Source of the DNA: Pontixanthobacter gangjinensis
GTDB lineage: Bacteria; Pseudomonadota; Alphaproteobacteria; Sphingomonadales; Sphingomonadaceae
Direction of reading: 5' to 3'
Length of the DNA stretch: 64,000 nucleotides
Assembly: GCF_009827545.1 (NCBI RefSeq)
Contig: NZ_WTYS01000001.1
Span: 2,071,772-2,135,771, forward strand
Shown here piece after piece: positions 8,024-16,632 of the stretch. Each line of letters starts with the position of its first letter. The first letter of the stretch is position 1. Both the position numbers and the translations under genes were made by a program. The notes beneath the pieces are model-generated. The model saw nothing but the letters and a program-made list of their open reading frames with translations, was not told the DNA's origin and did no database searches.

Positions 8024-11000
8024 TTACTCAACGGGCAGGCTGGCAAAGCTTTGCTGCTTTGTGGACAATTCGGATTTGCCCGCAGCCAGCGCTTCGGCAG
8101 GAATCTCGATCATTCTTGGCGTCTGGGTATACAGCAAAGCGGCGCGAACTGCCCTACCCGGATAAATCGTTTCAAGCGCCGCGACATAGGCTGACATTTG
8201 CCGGATTGTGCTTGCAGGCACTTGATCGAGCGAATTCGGCGGTCTGCGAGCAGTTTTGAAATCGACAACTGTCACCGCATCACTGGTAATCAGCAGGCGG
8301 TCAGCAACACCGGCAATAACTTGCCCATCCACTGTCGCGGCGAGTGGAACTTCAGCCAGGGCATCATCCCCGAAAATGGCCGCGAACTCGGAGTCTTCGA
8401 GCACTGCCAGCGCGGAATTTGCTATCTCCTGTCGCGATGCAGGACCTAGCTCCGCCGCTTGCTTAGCCAGCCAGGCCGACGCCCGGATGGCGCGATCTGC
8501 ATGCGGCACATCGGGAAGGCGTTCGAGCAGTTTGTGGATCAGTATCCCGCGCCGCGCTGCTTCACGCGCAACTTCGGGCGCCAGTGGCGGATCGGCTGCC
8601 TGCTCATCCCCAGCAGAGGAAGGTGCAAGCGGACGGGGTGGCCTTGGTTCGGGCCCGATAGGCTTCGTCACCCATTCGGGAAGTGCGATGGCGACTTTGG
8701 TCGTTTCCCGATTGCCGACCGGCATCGTCGCGGCGCGTGCGCCCAATTCCCAGCGGGCGCCCCACAGATCATCCTCAAGCCCTTCGTCACCTTCAAACAG
8801 TGGCTTCAAACGAGCGAACCAACTGTCTTCGCCAGGGCCTTTCTTGGCCTCGCGTGATCCGAGCGAACCGCCAATGAACAGCGCTTCTTCAGCGCGGGTC
8901 ATTGCCACGTAGAGCAGCCTCCAATGTTCCTCCAAATCAGCCGCCAAAGCAGCTTCTTTTGCAGCGGCAACCGGCCCGGCAATCTGTTCACCGCTCAATC
9001 CCGGCATCGGCACCTTGCGCGTTTGATCAGAACCCGGTGTGGTTTCCTCCAACGAAATATCAGGAGAAGAACCAGGGCTGCCGGTCGCATCAGCCAGAAT
9101 GACAATCGGCGATTGTAGTCCCTTTGATCCATGAACAGTCATGACCCGAACCAGATCCGAGCTTTCTCCGGCCTCGCGCTTCAATTCCCCCTCGCCGGCG
9201 TCAAACCACTGAATGAGACCCTGCAAGCTGATCGTGTGATCAACTGAATAGGCATGTGCAGCATTGAGCAGCTCATCGATCGGGTCATTGGCCTCTCGTC
9301 CGAGCCGTTCAATCAGATTGCGGCGGCCTCTTAGCGGACCGGTCAAAATCCAGTGGAGCAATGCCTGCGGTGTTTCGTAATCTGCCTGAGCGAGAATCTT
9401 CTTAAGCGATTCCACTGTCTGCTGAACCATTGGCGTTTCGCTAGATGCCAGATGTTCCCACAGGCCCACCTTTTTATCGCGGTAACCATGGTCGAGCAGA
9501 TCCTGCTGGCTCCAGCCCATAATGGGCGAGACAAGCAAATTGGCAAGGCTGAGGTCGTCAAGCGGCTGAGCCGCAAAGCGTAAAGCAGCCATCAAATCGC
9601 GCACCGCCAGCGGATTGCCAAGCCGCAACCGGTCGACGCCCGCCACCGGGACACCAGCGCTGTAGAGCCGCGCTACGATCAGGCTGGCGAGTTCCTTGCG
9701 CTTGCGCACCAGCACCATGACATCACCCGGCCCAGCATTGCGTTTACTGCCTTTGACCAGTGGGAATCCGTTGTCCATCCAACGCCGAACCTGACGGGCG
9801 ATGTTGTCCGCCATCAATCGGTCATGGCGCGCCAGCCAGCTGTCTTCTTCGTCCCCGTCATCGCCCTCTTCGGACGCGCCAGTAACGGGATTCCACAAAG
9901 TGACGAGGCCCGGGCGGTCCTGCCCGATATGCGGGTCAGGGGCTTGCTTCAGGCCAATTTTGTCCCAGCCGATTGCGCCAATTGCCTGATCAACAAAGTC
10001 CAATACTGGCGCGGCTGTTCGGAAGGATTGGCCGAGCCCATATTCTTGCAAGCGCCGGACAGGAATGTTGGCGCGCAATGCCTCGGCATTATCAGCGGCG
10101 GCGGACATTTCCTTTTCCACACGCTCCCGTGCCGCCTCGAAATTTTCCGGGCTTGTGCCTTGGAAACCAAAAATTGCCTGCTTGTAATCGCCGACGGTGA
10201 ACAGCGTACGCAGCTTGTTGTCGCGTGCGCCAGCGCCAGCGAAATAGTCGCCAATCAATGCAAAGATGATATCCCATTGCTGAGCATTGGTGTCTTGTGC
10301 CTCGTCGATCAGAATATGGTCAAATTGGCGATCAAGCTTGTAGCGTATCCAATCTGCCATATCGGCATTGCCAAGCAATTGCGCGGCCTGCCTGATCTGG
10401 TCATCGAAATCGATATAGCCTTCGCGAGCCTTGGCCGCATCCCAAAGCAGCGCGAATTTCCTGCCCACTTCCAATGCCGGAGTGAGCAGCTCCGCTAACT
10501 CAACCAACGCCAACAAGTCTTTCACCCGCGCAATCGACGCAATCACTCGCTCGATATCGGCGGCGTGGTTCGGATCACGCTTTACTAGATTAGCGAGCGG
10601 AGTGCCTTTCTTGGTAAGAACCGGTCCGAAAAACTGGTCAATCGTCGCCAGCCGCTCAACCGGATCGCGCTCTATCCAAGCGCCAATTGCCTCTGTGCCG
10701 CTCTGCCCCGTTTTGGTGTTCCAATCGGCGAATGTCGCCAATGCAGATCGCAATGCTGCCATGTCAAACACATCATCAGCACACAAAGCAGCTGCATCCT
10801 CCGCACTGGCACTTGAGGCCAGACCCAGCAACTGGCAGACACGAGGCCGCATCGGCGGTTGCCAAGCGGCGCTGCCATACCAAAGGTGCGACGCTGAAGC
10901 ACAAGTCATCAACCATCCGCGAACCGCGTCAGCACCTTTGCGCAAGGAAAAGGCGGCAATCGCATCCAGCGTCGCCTGATCGCCCTGCTCACGAGCCGCA

Positions 11001-11500
11001 ACGAGCATATCGCCTAGCACTTCGCACGACAGCAAATCGCGCTGCCGGTCATCGAGCGCTCGGGAACCGGGCTGAATATCCGCCTCCTGCGGGAATGCGG
11101 AAAGCAGCCACTGGGCAAAAGCGTGGATGGTGTTGATACGCAGGCCTCCGCCGGGCGTATCAAGCACACTGGCGAACAGACTGCGCGCCCGCTCGCGGGT
11201 TTCGGGATCGGCGCTCGCGCCTAAATTCTTCAATTCATCGCGCAGCTGGATATCGTCCATCCGAACCCAGCGGGCGAGCACATCGTTAACCCGAACCGCC
11301 ATCTCTGCAGCGCCGGCTTTCGTGAAGGTGAGGCACAGAATTTGCGACGGATCATTGCCGGGTTTGAGCAATAACCGCAGCACCCGAGCAGAAAGGACCT
11401 GCGTTTTGCCAGTTCCGGCAGAGGCAGATAGCCAGACGCATTCGTCGGGATCAACCGCGAGACGCTGTTCGCCCTTCAGCTCGTGAACTTCGCCGCTCAT
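8024..11500 (-). CDS. addA: Double-strand break repair helicase-nuclease AddA
   Basis: The 1158-residue UvrD-type helicase/nuclease subunit of AddAB, which resects double-strand ends for RecA-dependent repair. Walker A is SASAGTGKTQVLSARVL near the N-terminus, the DEAQ-box is ILIDEAQDTNAQQWDII, motif V is MTVHGSKGLQSPIVIL and motif VI is LYVAMTRAEEALF. The C-terminal PD-(D/E)XK-like nuclease shows VVDFKTARRP. ATG 11500 overlaps the addB stop as ATGA, giving tight co-translation of the two subunits. Confidence 0.97.
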   Translation of the reverse strand: MSGEVHELKGEQRLAVDPDECVWLSASAGTGKTQVLSARVLRLLLKPGNDPSQILCLTFTKAGAAEMAVRVNDVLARWVRMDDIQLRDELKNLGASADPETRERARSLFASVLDTPGGGLRINTIHAFAQWLLSAFPQEADIQPGSRALDDRQRDLLSCEVLGDMLVAAREQGDQATLDAIAAFSLRKGADAVRGWLMTCASASHLWYGSAAWQPPMRPRVCQLLGLASSASAEDAAALCADDVFDMAALRSALATFADWNTKTGQSGTEAIGAWIERDPVERLATIDQFFGPVLTKKGTPLANLVKRDPNHAADIERVIASIARVKDLLALVELAELLTPALEVGRKFALLWDAAKAREGYIDFDDQIRQAAQLLGNADMADWIRYKLDRQFDHILIDEAQDTNAQQWDIIFALIGDYFAGAGARDNKLRTLFTVGDYKQAIFGFQGTSPENFEAARERVEKEMSAAADNAEALRANIPVRRLQEYGLGQSFRTAAPVLDFVDQAIGAIGWDKIGLKQAPDPHIGQDRPGLVTLWNPVTGASEEGDDGDEEDSWLARHDRLMADNIARQVRRWMDNGFPLVKGSKRNAGPGDVMVLVRKRKELASLIVARLYSAGVPVAGVDRLRLGNPLAVRDLMAALRFAAQPLDDLSLANLLVSPIMGWSQQDLLDHGYRDKKVGLWEHLASSETPMVQQTVESLKKILAQADYETPQALLHWILTGPLRGRRNLIERLGREANDPIDELLNAAHAYSVDHTISLQGLIQWFDAGEGELKREAGESSDLVRVMTVHGSKGLQSPIVILADATGSPGSSPDISLEETTPGSDQTRKVPMPGLSGEQIAGPVAAAKEAALAADLEEHWRLLYVAMTRAEEALFIGGSLGSREAKKGPGEDSWFARLKPLFEGDEGLEDDLWGARWELGARAATMPVGNRETTKVAIALPEWVTKPIGPEPRPPRPLAPSSAGDEQAADPPLAPEVAREAARRGILIHKLLERLPDVPHADRAIRASAWLAKQAAELGPASRQEIANSALAVLEDSEFAAIFGDDALAEVPLAATVDGQVIAGVADRLLITSDAVTVVDFKTARRPPNSLDQVPASTIRQMSAYVAALETIYPGRAVRAALLYTQTPRMIEIPAEALAAGKSELSTKQQSFASLPVE

Positions 11501-14490
11501 TGCTCGTTCTCGCTGTCAAACCGCGCTTGCCATTCATCAAGCCGCATCAATTGGTCATAATCGGTGTAGCCGGGATAATCCGGCTCCAGCTTCGCTGTGA
11601 ATGGTTGATTGCCCTTAATCCAATTGGCAATCGCCTCGCGCAGAAAGAACTCTGTGTTCGGCAGGAATTCATCGGGCAGCGGACCAGAGCGCTTCTGGCC
11701 AACCTTCAACGGGGTATCGACAAACCCAAATTTTTCATTCTCGGGGCCTGTCTTGATTTTCGGGTTTTTCGAAAGCGACCAATATTCGAACGCCGTTGCT
11801 TTACCTGAAACGCCTTCTATCCCGCCCCGCTCGGCAATCATCGCGATCAAGCCCAGCTGCAGTGCAAAGCCGGCCTCCACTTGCGACGATTTTGGCGGCT
11901 TGCCTGTCTTATAATCGACGATCGCCAACTCGCCGCCGGGCAATTGATCGATCCGGTCGGCGCGGCCATGAACGCGCACCCCGTCGATTACCATTTGGCC
12001 TTTTTCCTCAATCGCAACCGGCTTCCTTTGGGGGTTCGCGGCAATCTCCCGCTCGACCCAATCAAGCGCCGCAAGCAAGCGTGGAAGCCACAATCCCTCC
12101 ATCAACGGATGAGCGTTTTGCTCTTCCAACACGCGGCGGGCGATTTCGCGCAATTGGCCACCCTCTTCATGCCAGCGCTGTAAAATCGCATGAGCCACCG
12201 TACCTTGCCACGCAGGCGAAGGCTCAGCATCAAGCGGATCAAGCGAGCGCAGGCGCAGGATCGATTGCGCGTAAAACTGATAGGGATCGCCGCGTAACCG
12301 GTCGAGCGCCGTCACCGCGATTGCTACATCGCGCTGATCGCTATTTGGCATCGGTTCGGGGCGGGAGTAGATCCCATCGTTCGGCTCTGCATCGTCAATC
12401 GCCTGCGCCAAAGCAACTGCCTCATTTTCGCGGTGCCGCGCAATCAAATCTTCGCCCAACAACGCCTTTACCCTCAGCAGAAAACGTGAGGGGATCGTTG
12501 GCCCCTCTGTATCCCGTTCAGCGCGGCTGAGCACGACTTCAGGCGCGCCAAGCGCTCCGGCCAAATCATGGGCCGAAAGGCCGATACGGAAATCGGCTCC
12601 CGGCACACCCAATGCTCGTAAAACTGGTGGCGCGAGAAGAGGATCGGCCGATGGTGTTGCGGGCCAATTGCCTTCGTTCAGACCTGCACAAATCACTAGA
12701 TCTGTCCGGCTCATCCGCGACTCAAGCAATCCGTAAATGGCTACGCGGGAATGCCCGCCATAGGACGGACGAACTGCAACAGCTTCCATCGCATCGCGCA
12801 AGGCAAGGTGCAGCTCTGAAGGGTCCAGAGATGTGCCAGAATCGGAGGAATGAACTCTTAAATCCTCAACAAAACTTGCCAAAGCACGCCCGTCTTCACG
12901 CGACCAGATCGCATCACCGCATAGCGCTTCGCCAGCGACCGCCAGCCTGTTGAGCAATCCGGCCAGCGGCATTGGTCCAATGCAATCGAGCAACGGATTG
13001 AGGGCAATTTCGACTTCGCTAAACCAATCAGAAAGCTCAATATTTTCTGCCACATGGCGCAATACCGACAACCCCGGGGCAAGCCGCGGTCCGCGCAACG
13101 CGCGTTCAAATTTGCGTGCATTCTTCAGCCAACTGCCGCGATTATCGTCAAACCGGACAAGCGGATGCTCAAGCAAGGCCATCAAGGCAACAGGTGCAGC
13201 GCGTTCGGCCATCACTTCGGCCAGCAACAGCATCAACCGTCCTGCCGGTGTTTGCGGCAGTGGGCGTCCGGCTGAATCGTCCGCCTCGATATTCCAGCGC
13301 CGCAAATGCTGAACAACGCGCCGCGCCAGGCTTCGGTCGGGCGTAACAATTGATATGCGCTTCTCGGGTGTTTCGAGCGCTTCGCGAACAAGCAATGCAA
13401 TGGCTTGCGCTTCGGCCTCAGGATTGGTGGTTTCCATGATCCGGACGCCAGCTAGGCGGCGCTTATCGGCGGGCAGGCTCGCCCAACGTTTGCTCGCTTC
13501 CGGCGGCAGGAAAAGGCTCGAAATCGCATGGGTCCGGTCGGGCGACGCGGCAGTCATACCCTTGCGGTGCCATTGCTGAACTTCGCCGCGGGCAATGCCC
13601 ATCCGGTTAAGCAACAGCTTCATATGGTATTGCGGATGGGTGACCGCGTCACCGCGTTCAAAAGGAGTGTCGCCCGGCTCCTCGCCGCCGCCCGCAGCGC
13701 CGAGTTCCTCCCACACCGCATCATCGATCGACAGGTCAAAATCTGGCAGGATTACCGCGCCACCGGGCAATTGTGAAACGGTCTTAAGCAGCCTCGCCAG
13801 AGCCGGGGCAGCGCTTGTCACACCTGCGGCTACAACCGGATTTTCGGGCGGCGAAGCTTTCCACTGCTCTGCGGTCAAATCGAACAAACGATTGCGACGT
13901 GATGTCGCGTCCAAAGCGCCCATTGCCTGCAATTCTATGAGCCACCTCGCTTGCACACGAGCGAACAGGCGCAAACTGTCTTGCCAATGGCCAGACAAAT
14001 CGCCGAGCAAATCGATTATCTCTTCTTTGAGCAGTTGTTCAGGCCCAATATCCTCGACCAACAACCTGTCCATCGTCGCGGCGGCGTCGCGTGCGAGCCG
14101 CAGCAATGTCGCGCCAGCCGGAGCTTTATCGCCGATTTCCTCGCTCAATATCTGGGCGAGCCTTAGCCATCTGCGCGTTGGATCGACCGCGACAGGAATG
14201 TCATTCGTGCCTAGCGGATCGAGCAAGCTACCTAGAGTCTCATCCAGATCAAGATCACCGACCACCGCCATGCGTGGCATCAGTATTCCGGCAGTACCCT
14301 GCGCACCGTAATACCGGATGAAAGCTTCCGAAACCGTCCGCATGGCCCGCGTGCTGGGGAGCAGCAGCGTCAACCGGGCTAGCCCGAAGTCACCTTGTGA
14401 ATATCGCGGCACCAGTCCAGCGACCAGGGCGTCTGCAAAGCCCCGATGGGCGGCGATTGAGAAAATTTGCGGCGCGTTCAATTCACCCAC
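11497..14490 (-). CDS. addB: Double-strand break repair protein AddB
   Basis: About 997 residues; inactivated-helicase plus nuclease subunit of AddAB. The C-terminal nuclease motif is clear (HGRADRIDQLPGG then AIVDYKTGKPP). An ATG at 14565 is in frame, but the segment it adds overlaps the preceding gene for 83 bp and looks unlike AddB. I prefer GTG at 14490, which gives MGELNAPQIFSIAAHRGF, the family-typical beginning, and overlaps the murU stop by a few bases. The exact start remains uncertain. Its 3' end overlaps addA as ATGA. Confidence 0.93.
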   Translation of the reverse strand: MGELNAPQIFSIAAHRGFADALVAGLVPRYSQGDFGLARLTLLLPSTRAMRTVSEAFIRYYGAQGTAGILMPRMAVVGDLDLDETLGSLLDPLGTNDIPVAVDPTRRWLRLAQILSEEIGDKAPAGATLLRLARDAAATMDRLLVEDIGPEQLLKEEIIDLLGDLSGHWQDSLRLFARVQARWLIELQAMGALDATSRRNRLFDLTAEQWKASPPENPVVAAGVTSAAPALARLLKTVSQLPGGAVILPDFDLSIDDAVWEELGAAGGGEEPGDTPFERGDAVTHPQYHMKLLLNRMGIARGEVQQWHRKGMTAASPDRTHAISSLFLPPEASKRWASLPADKRRLAGVRIMETTNPEAEAQAIALLVREALETPEKRISIVTPDRSLARRVVQHLRRWNIEADDSAGRPLPQTPAGRLMLLLAEVMAERAAPVALMALLEHPLVRFDDNRGSWLKNARKFERALRGPRLAPGLSVLRHVAENIELSDWFSEVEIALNPLLDCIGPMPLAGLLNRLAVAGEALCGDAIWSREDGRALASFVEDLRVHSSDSGTSLDPSELHLALRDAMEAVAVRPSYGGHSRVAIYGLLESRMSRTDLVICAGLNEGNWPATPSADPLLAPPVLRALGVPGADFRIGLSAHDLAGALGAPEVVLSRAERDTEGPTIPSRFLLRVKALLGEDLIARHRENEAVALAQAIDDAEPNDGIYSRPEPMPNSDQRDVAIAVTALDRLRGDPYQFYAQSILRLRSLDPLDAEPSPAWQGTVAHAILQRWHEEGGQLREIARRVLEEQNAHPLMEGLWLPRLLAALDWVEREIAANPQRKPVAIEEKGQMVIDGVRVHGRADRIDQLPGGELAIVDYKTGKPPKSSQVEAGFALQLGLIAMIAERGGIEGVSGKATAFEYWSLSKNPKIKTGPENEKFGFVDTPLKVGQKRSGPLPDEFLPNTEFFLREAIANWIKGNQPFTAKLEPDYPGYTDYDQLMRLDEWQARFDSENEQ

Positions 14491-15199
14491 GCTGGAGCGC
14501 TTCTTCGGTCGGCGCGATACTGCTTGGGCTGCCAACCTCGAACCACTGACCAGTGAAGGCGACACCGAACAATCGCTCCTCCTCTATCGCGCGGCTCCAC
14601 AGAACATTGGTAGAGAATTTTCCGGCTGGCGCGTCTCGTAACAATCGGTGTGAAACAAGCTGAATGCCGGTGTAGATAAATGGAGCGATCCGGCCCGACC
14701 GTCTACGTGACACCTTGCCAAGCGCGTCCATGTGAAAATCGCCTTTGCCGCGAAAATTGCGTGCTGAACCGTGAGGAACGAGCAGCAACAGCGCGTCCAT
14801 CTCCTGTGCATTCCACCGTTTTGACAAATCATGAAACGCCGTTTGCGGACCCTCAAGCCAGATATTATCCGAATTCAGGCAGAAGAATGGATCGGGCAAT
14901 TGCCCCTGTGCTTTGACCATACCGCCGCCGGTTTCGAGCAATTCTTCGCGCTCGTCAGAAATCACGACTTTCGGATTACGGCGTTCCAGGACATGCGCTT
15001 CCAATGCGTCGGCAAGATAATGCACATTGACAACTGCGTCCGTAACACCCGCATCTGCCAAGCGGTCCAGCGTGTGGTCAATCAGCGGTTTTCCGGCAAC
15101 GCGAACCAATGGCTTGGGCTGAGAGGCCGTGAGCGGGCGCATCCGTTTTCCCATGCCGGCGGCCATCACCATCGCAGCTTCGGATGCGAGCTTGGTCAT
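14483..15199 (-). CDS. murU: Nucleotidyltransferase, probable N-acetylmuramate-1-phosphate uridylyltransferase MurU
   Basis: 238 residues with the sugar-nucleotidyltransferase signature AAMVMAAGMGKRMRPLT plus PKPLVRVAGKPLIDHTLD. In pseudomonads and Caulobacter relatives, MurU turns MurNAc-1-phosphate into UDP-MurNAc for peptidoglycan recycling, bypassing de novo fosfomycin-sensitive synthesis. The assignment rests on the directly preceding AmgK-like kinase, whose stop overlaps this ATG as ATGA (15199-15196). By sequence alone it could be another NDP-sugar pyrophosphorylase. Confidence 0.82.
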   Translation of the reverse strand: MTKLASEAAMVMAAGMGKRMRPLTASQPKPLVRVAGKPLIDHTLDRLADAGVTDAVVNVHYLADALEAHVLERRNPKVVISDEREELLETGGGMVKAQGQLPDPFFCLNSDNIWLEGPQTAFHDLSKRWNAQEMDALLLLVPHGSARNFRGKGDFHMDALGKVSRRRSGRIAPFIYTGIQLVSHRLLRDAPAGKFSTNVLWSRAIEEERLFGVAFTGQWFEVGSPSSIAPTEEALQRG

Positions 15200-16185
15200 T
15201 TCGGCAGAGCCCCTTTGGCATAACGGATAGGATGCGGAATATTAGTATCAAACCATGCTGCAACCGGGGCCAAGGCGGGATGCAGCAAATCGCGTTCCAT
15301 AGCCTCCCAGACTCGCGGGATGAAATCGAGGTAGTGCGGCTTGCCATCGCGCTGATTCAGCCGCGTGAAGATCCCGACGATCTTGGCGTTTCGCTGCGCA
15401 CCAAGCCGCGCGTAATCTGCCTCGAAATGCTCGTCAGCATTCGCCTGCTTAAGGTAATGATCAAGCATATCCCGTTCCAATTCTGGCGAGACTTCGCGCC
15501 GCGCATCCTGAAGCAACGAAACCAGATCATAAGCGGGATGGCCCACCAGCGCATCTTGGAAATCAATCAGTCCTTGTTGACCAGAACCATCGGCAGCGGG
15601 ACCAAGCAACATGATGTTTTCTGCATGATAATCGCGCAGCACGGTAACGCCAGGCTGTTGCCGGGCGTACATTGGTCCGAGTGCTTCGATCCAAGCATTC
15701 TGGTAAGAAGGTTCATCAACTTCCAACCCGGCTGCAGGACAAAACCATTCGGTCAGCAAAGCGGTCTCGCGCTGATAGACGCTCATATCGTAGGCAGGAA
15801 AGGGACCAGCTGGGCGGCGGTGTAAATCGACGAGCGCATCTATCGCCGCCCGGTACGCCAAATCTTCCCCTTGCGGATTATCATCAAGCCAATCACGCAT
15901 CCGGTCATTCCCGAAATCTTCGATCAGGACCCAGCCCTGCGTCGCATCTTCAGCATAGATTTCCGGCGCGCGCTGATCATTCTCGTTGAGCCATTTGGCC
16001 ACATGAAGGAACGGCTGTGGGTCTTCTTCGGGAGGGGGAGCGAACATCAACATTGCTTTGCGCTCGCTCGCGGTGATGCGGAAATAGCGGCGGAAGGACG
16101 CATCGCCCGGTATGGGATCGATGGATGCATCGACCCACCCGGCGGATTTCAGGAAAGAATCAATACCGGCAGGAAGTTTGCTCAT
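15196..16185 (-). CDS. amgK: Aminoglycoside-phosphotransferase-fold sugar kinase, probable AmgK
   Basis: 329 residues with an APH/choline-kinase fold: N-terminal GDASFRRYFRI, the catalytic HxDxxxxN-type segment VLRDYHAENIMLL, and the metal motif LIDFQDALVGHPAYDLVSLL. AmgK phosphorylates the anomeric position of MurNAc/GlcNAc in cell-wall recycling. I chose ATG at 16185, which overlaps the tsaE stop as ATGA; an ATG 18 bp upstream is in frame but less likely. It is coupled at its other end to murU, which supports the substrate assignment by context. Confidence 0.82.
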   Translation of the reverse strand: MSKLPAGIDSFLKSAGWVDASIDPIPGDASFRRYFRITASERKAMLMFAPPPEEDPQPFLHVAKWLNENDQRAPEIYAEDATQGWVLIEDFGNDRMRDWLDDNPQGEDLAYRAAIDALVDLHRRPAGPFPAYDMSVYQRETALLTEWFCPAAGLEVDEPSYQNAWIEALGPMYARQQPGVTVLRDYHAENIMLLGPAADGSGQQGLIDFQDALVGHPAYDLVSLLQDARREVSPELERDMLDHYLKQANADEHFEADYARLGAQRNAKIVGIFTRLNQRDGKPHYLDFIPRVWEAMERDLLHPALAPVAAWFDTNIPHPIRYAKGALPK

Positions 16186-16625
16186 GGCAAACGGCTTAGC
16201 CAACCAACCCCTGCTTCCACAATCGCGATCCGGCCTTCATCCGCAGTTTCCAGTAGAATTGACAGGCAATTCGCTTCATGCGCGAAGCCGCCAGCATGAT
16301 CGGGCCATTCAGCAACCAGGATTGCCCCCTCGCGGTAATCAGCCAGACCAATTTCTTCCACTTCAGACGGGCTCTTGAGGCGATAGAAATCAGCATGGAC
16401 CAACGGCAGCGATACAGCCGGCGGATCGTAGGTTTCAATAATCGTGAAAGTCGGAGAGGGAACCTCGCCATTATACCCCAAAGCCGCAATCACCGCCCGC
16501 GCCAAAGTGGTCTTTCCTGCGCCCAGCCCCCCGGTTAACGCCACCACATCACCGGGCACGAGTTTTGCAGCGATCCGCTCGCCAAACGCATTCATCGCGT
16601 CAAGATCGGGCAATTCCACTTTCAC
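16182..16625 (-). CDS. tsaE: tRNA threonylcarbamoyladenosine biosynthesis ATPase TsaE
   Basis: About 147 residues. TsaE (YjeE) is the P-loop ATPase that assists TsaBCD in making t6A37 on ANN-decoding tRNAs. Walker A is GGLGAGKTTLAR; the family segments SPTFTIIETY and HADFYRLKSPSEVEEIGLADY follow. An ATG at 16685 lies inside the upstream kinase gene; I prefer GTG at 16625, just after that gene's stop (MKVELPDLDAMNAFGERIA), though no good Shine-Dalgarno marks it. Coupled downstream to amgK. Confidence 0.92.
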   Translation of the reverse strand: MKVELPDLDAMNAFGERIAAKLVPGDVVALTGGLGAGKTTLARAVIAALGYNGEVPSPTFTIIETYDPPAVSLPLVHADFYRLKSPSEVEEIGLADYREGAILVAEWPDHAGGFAHEANCLSILLETADEGRIAIVEAGVGWLSRLP

Positions 16626-16632
16626 GACGCGG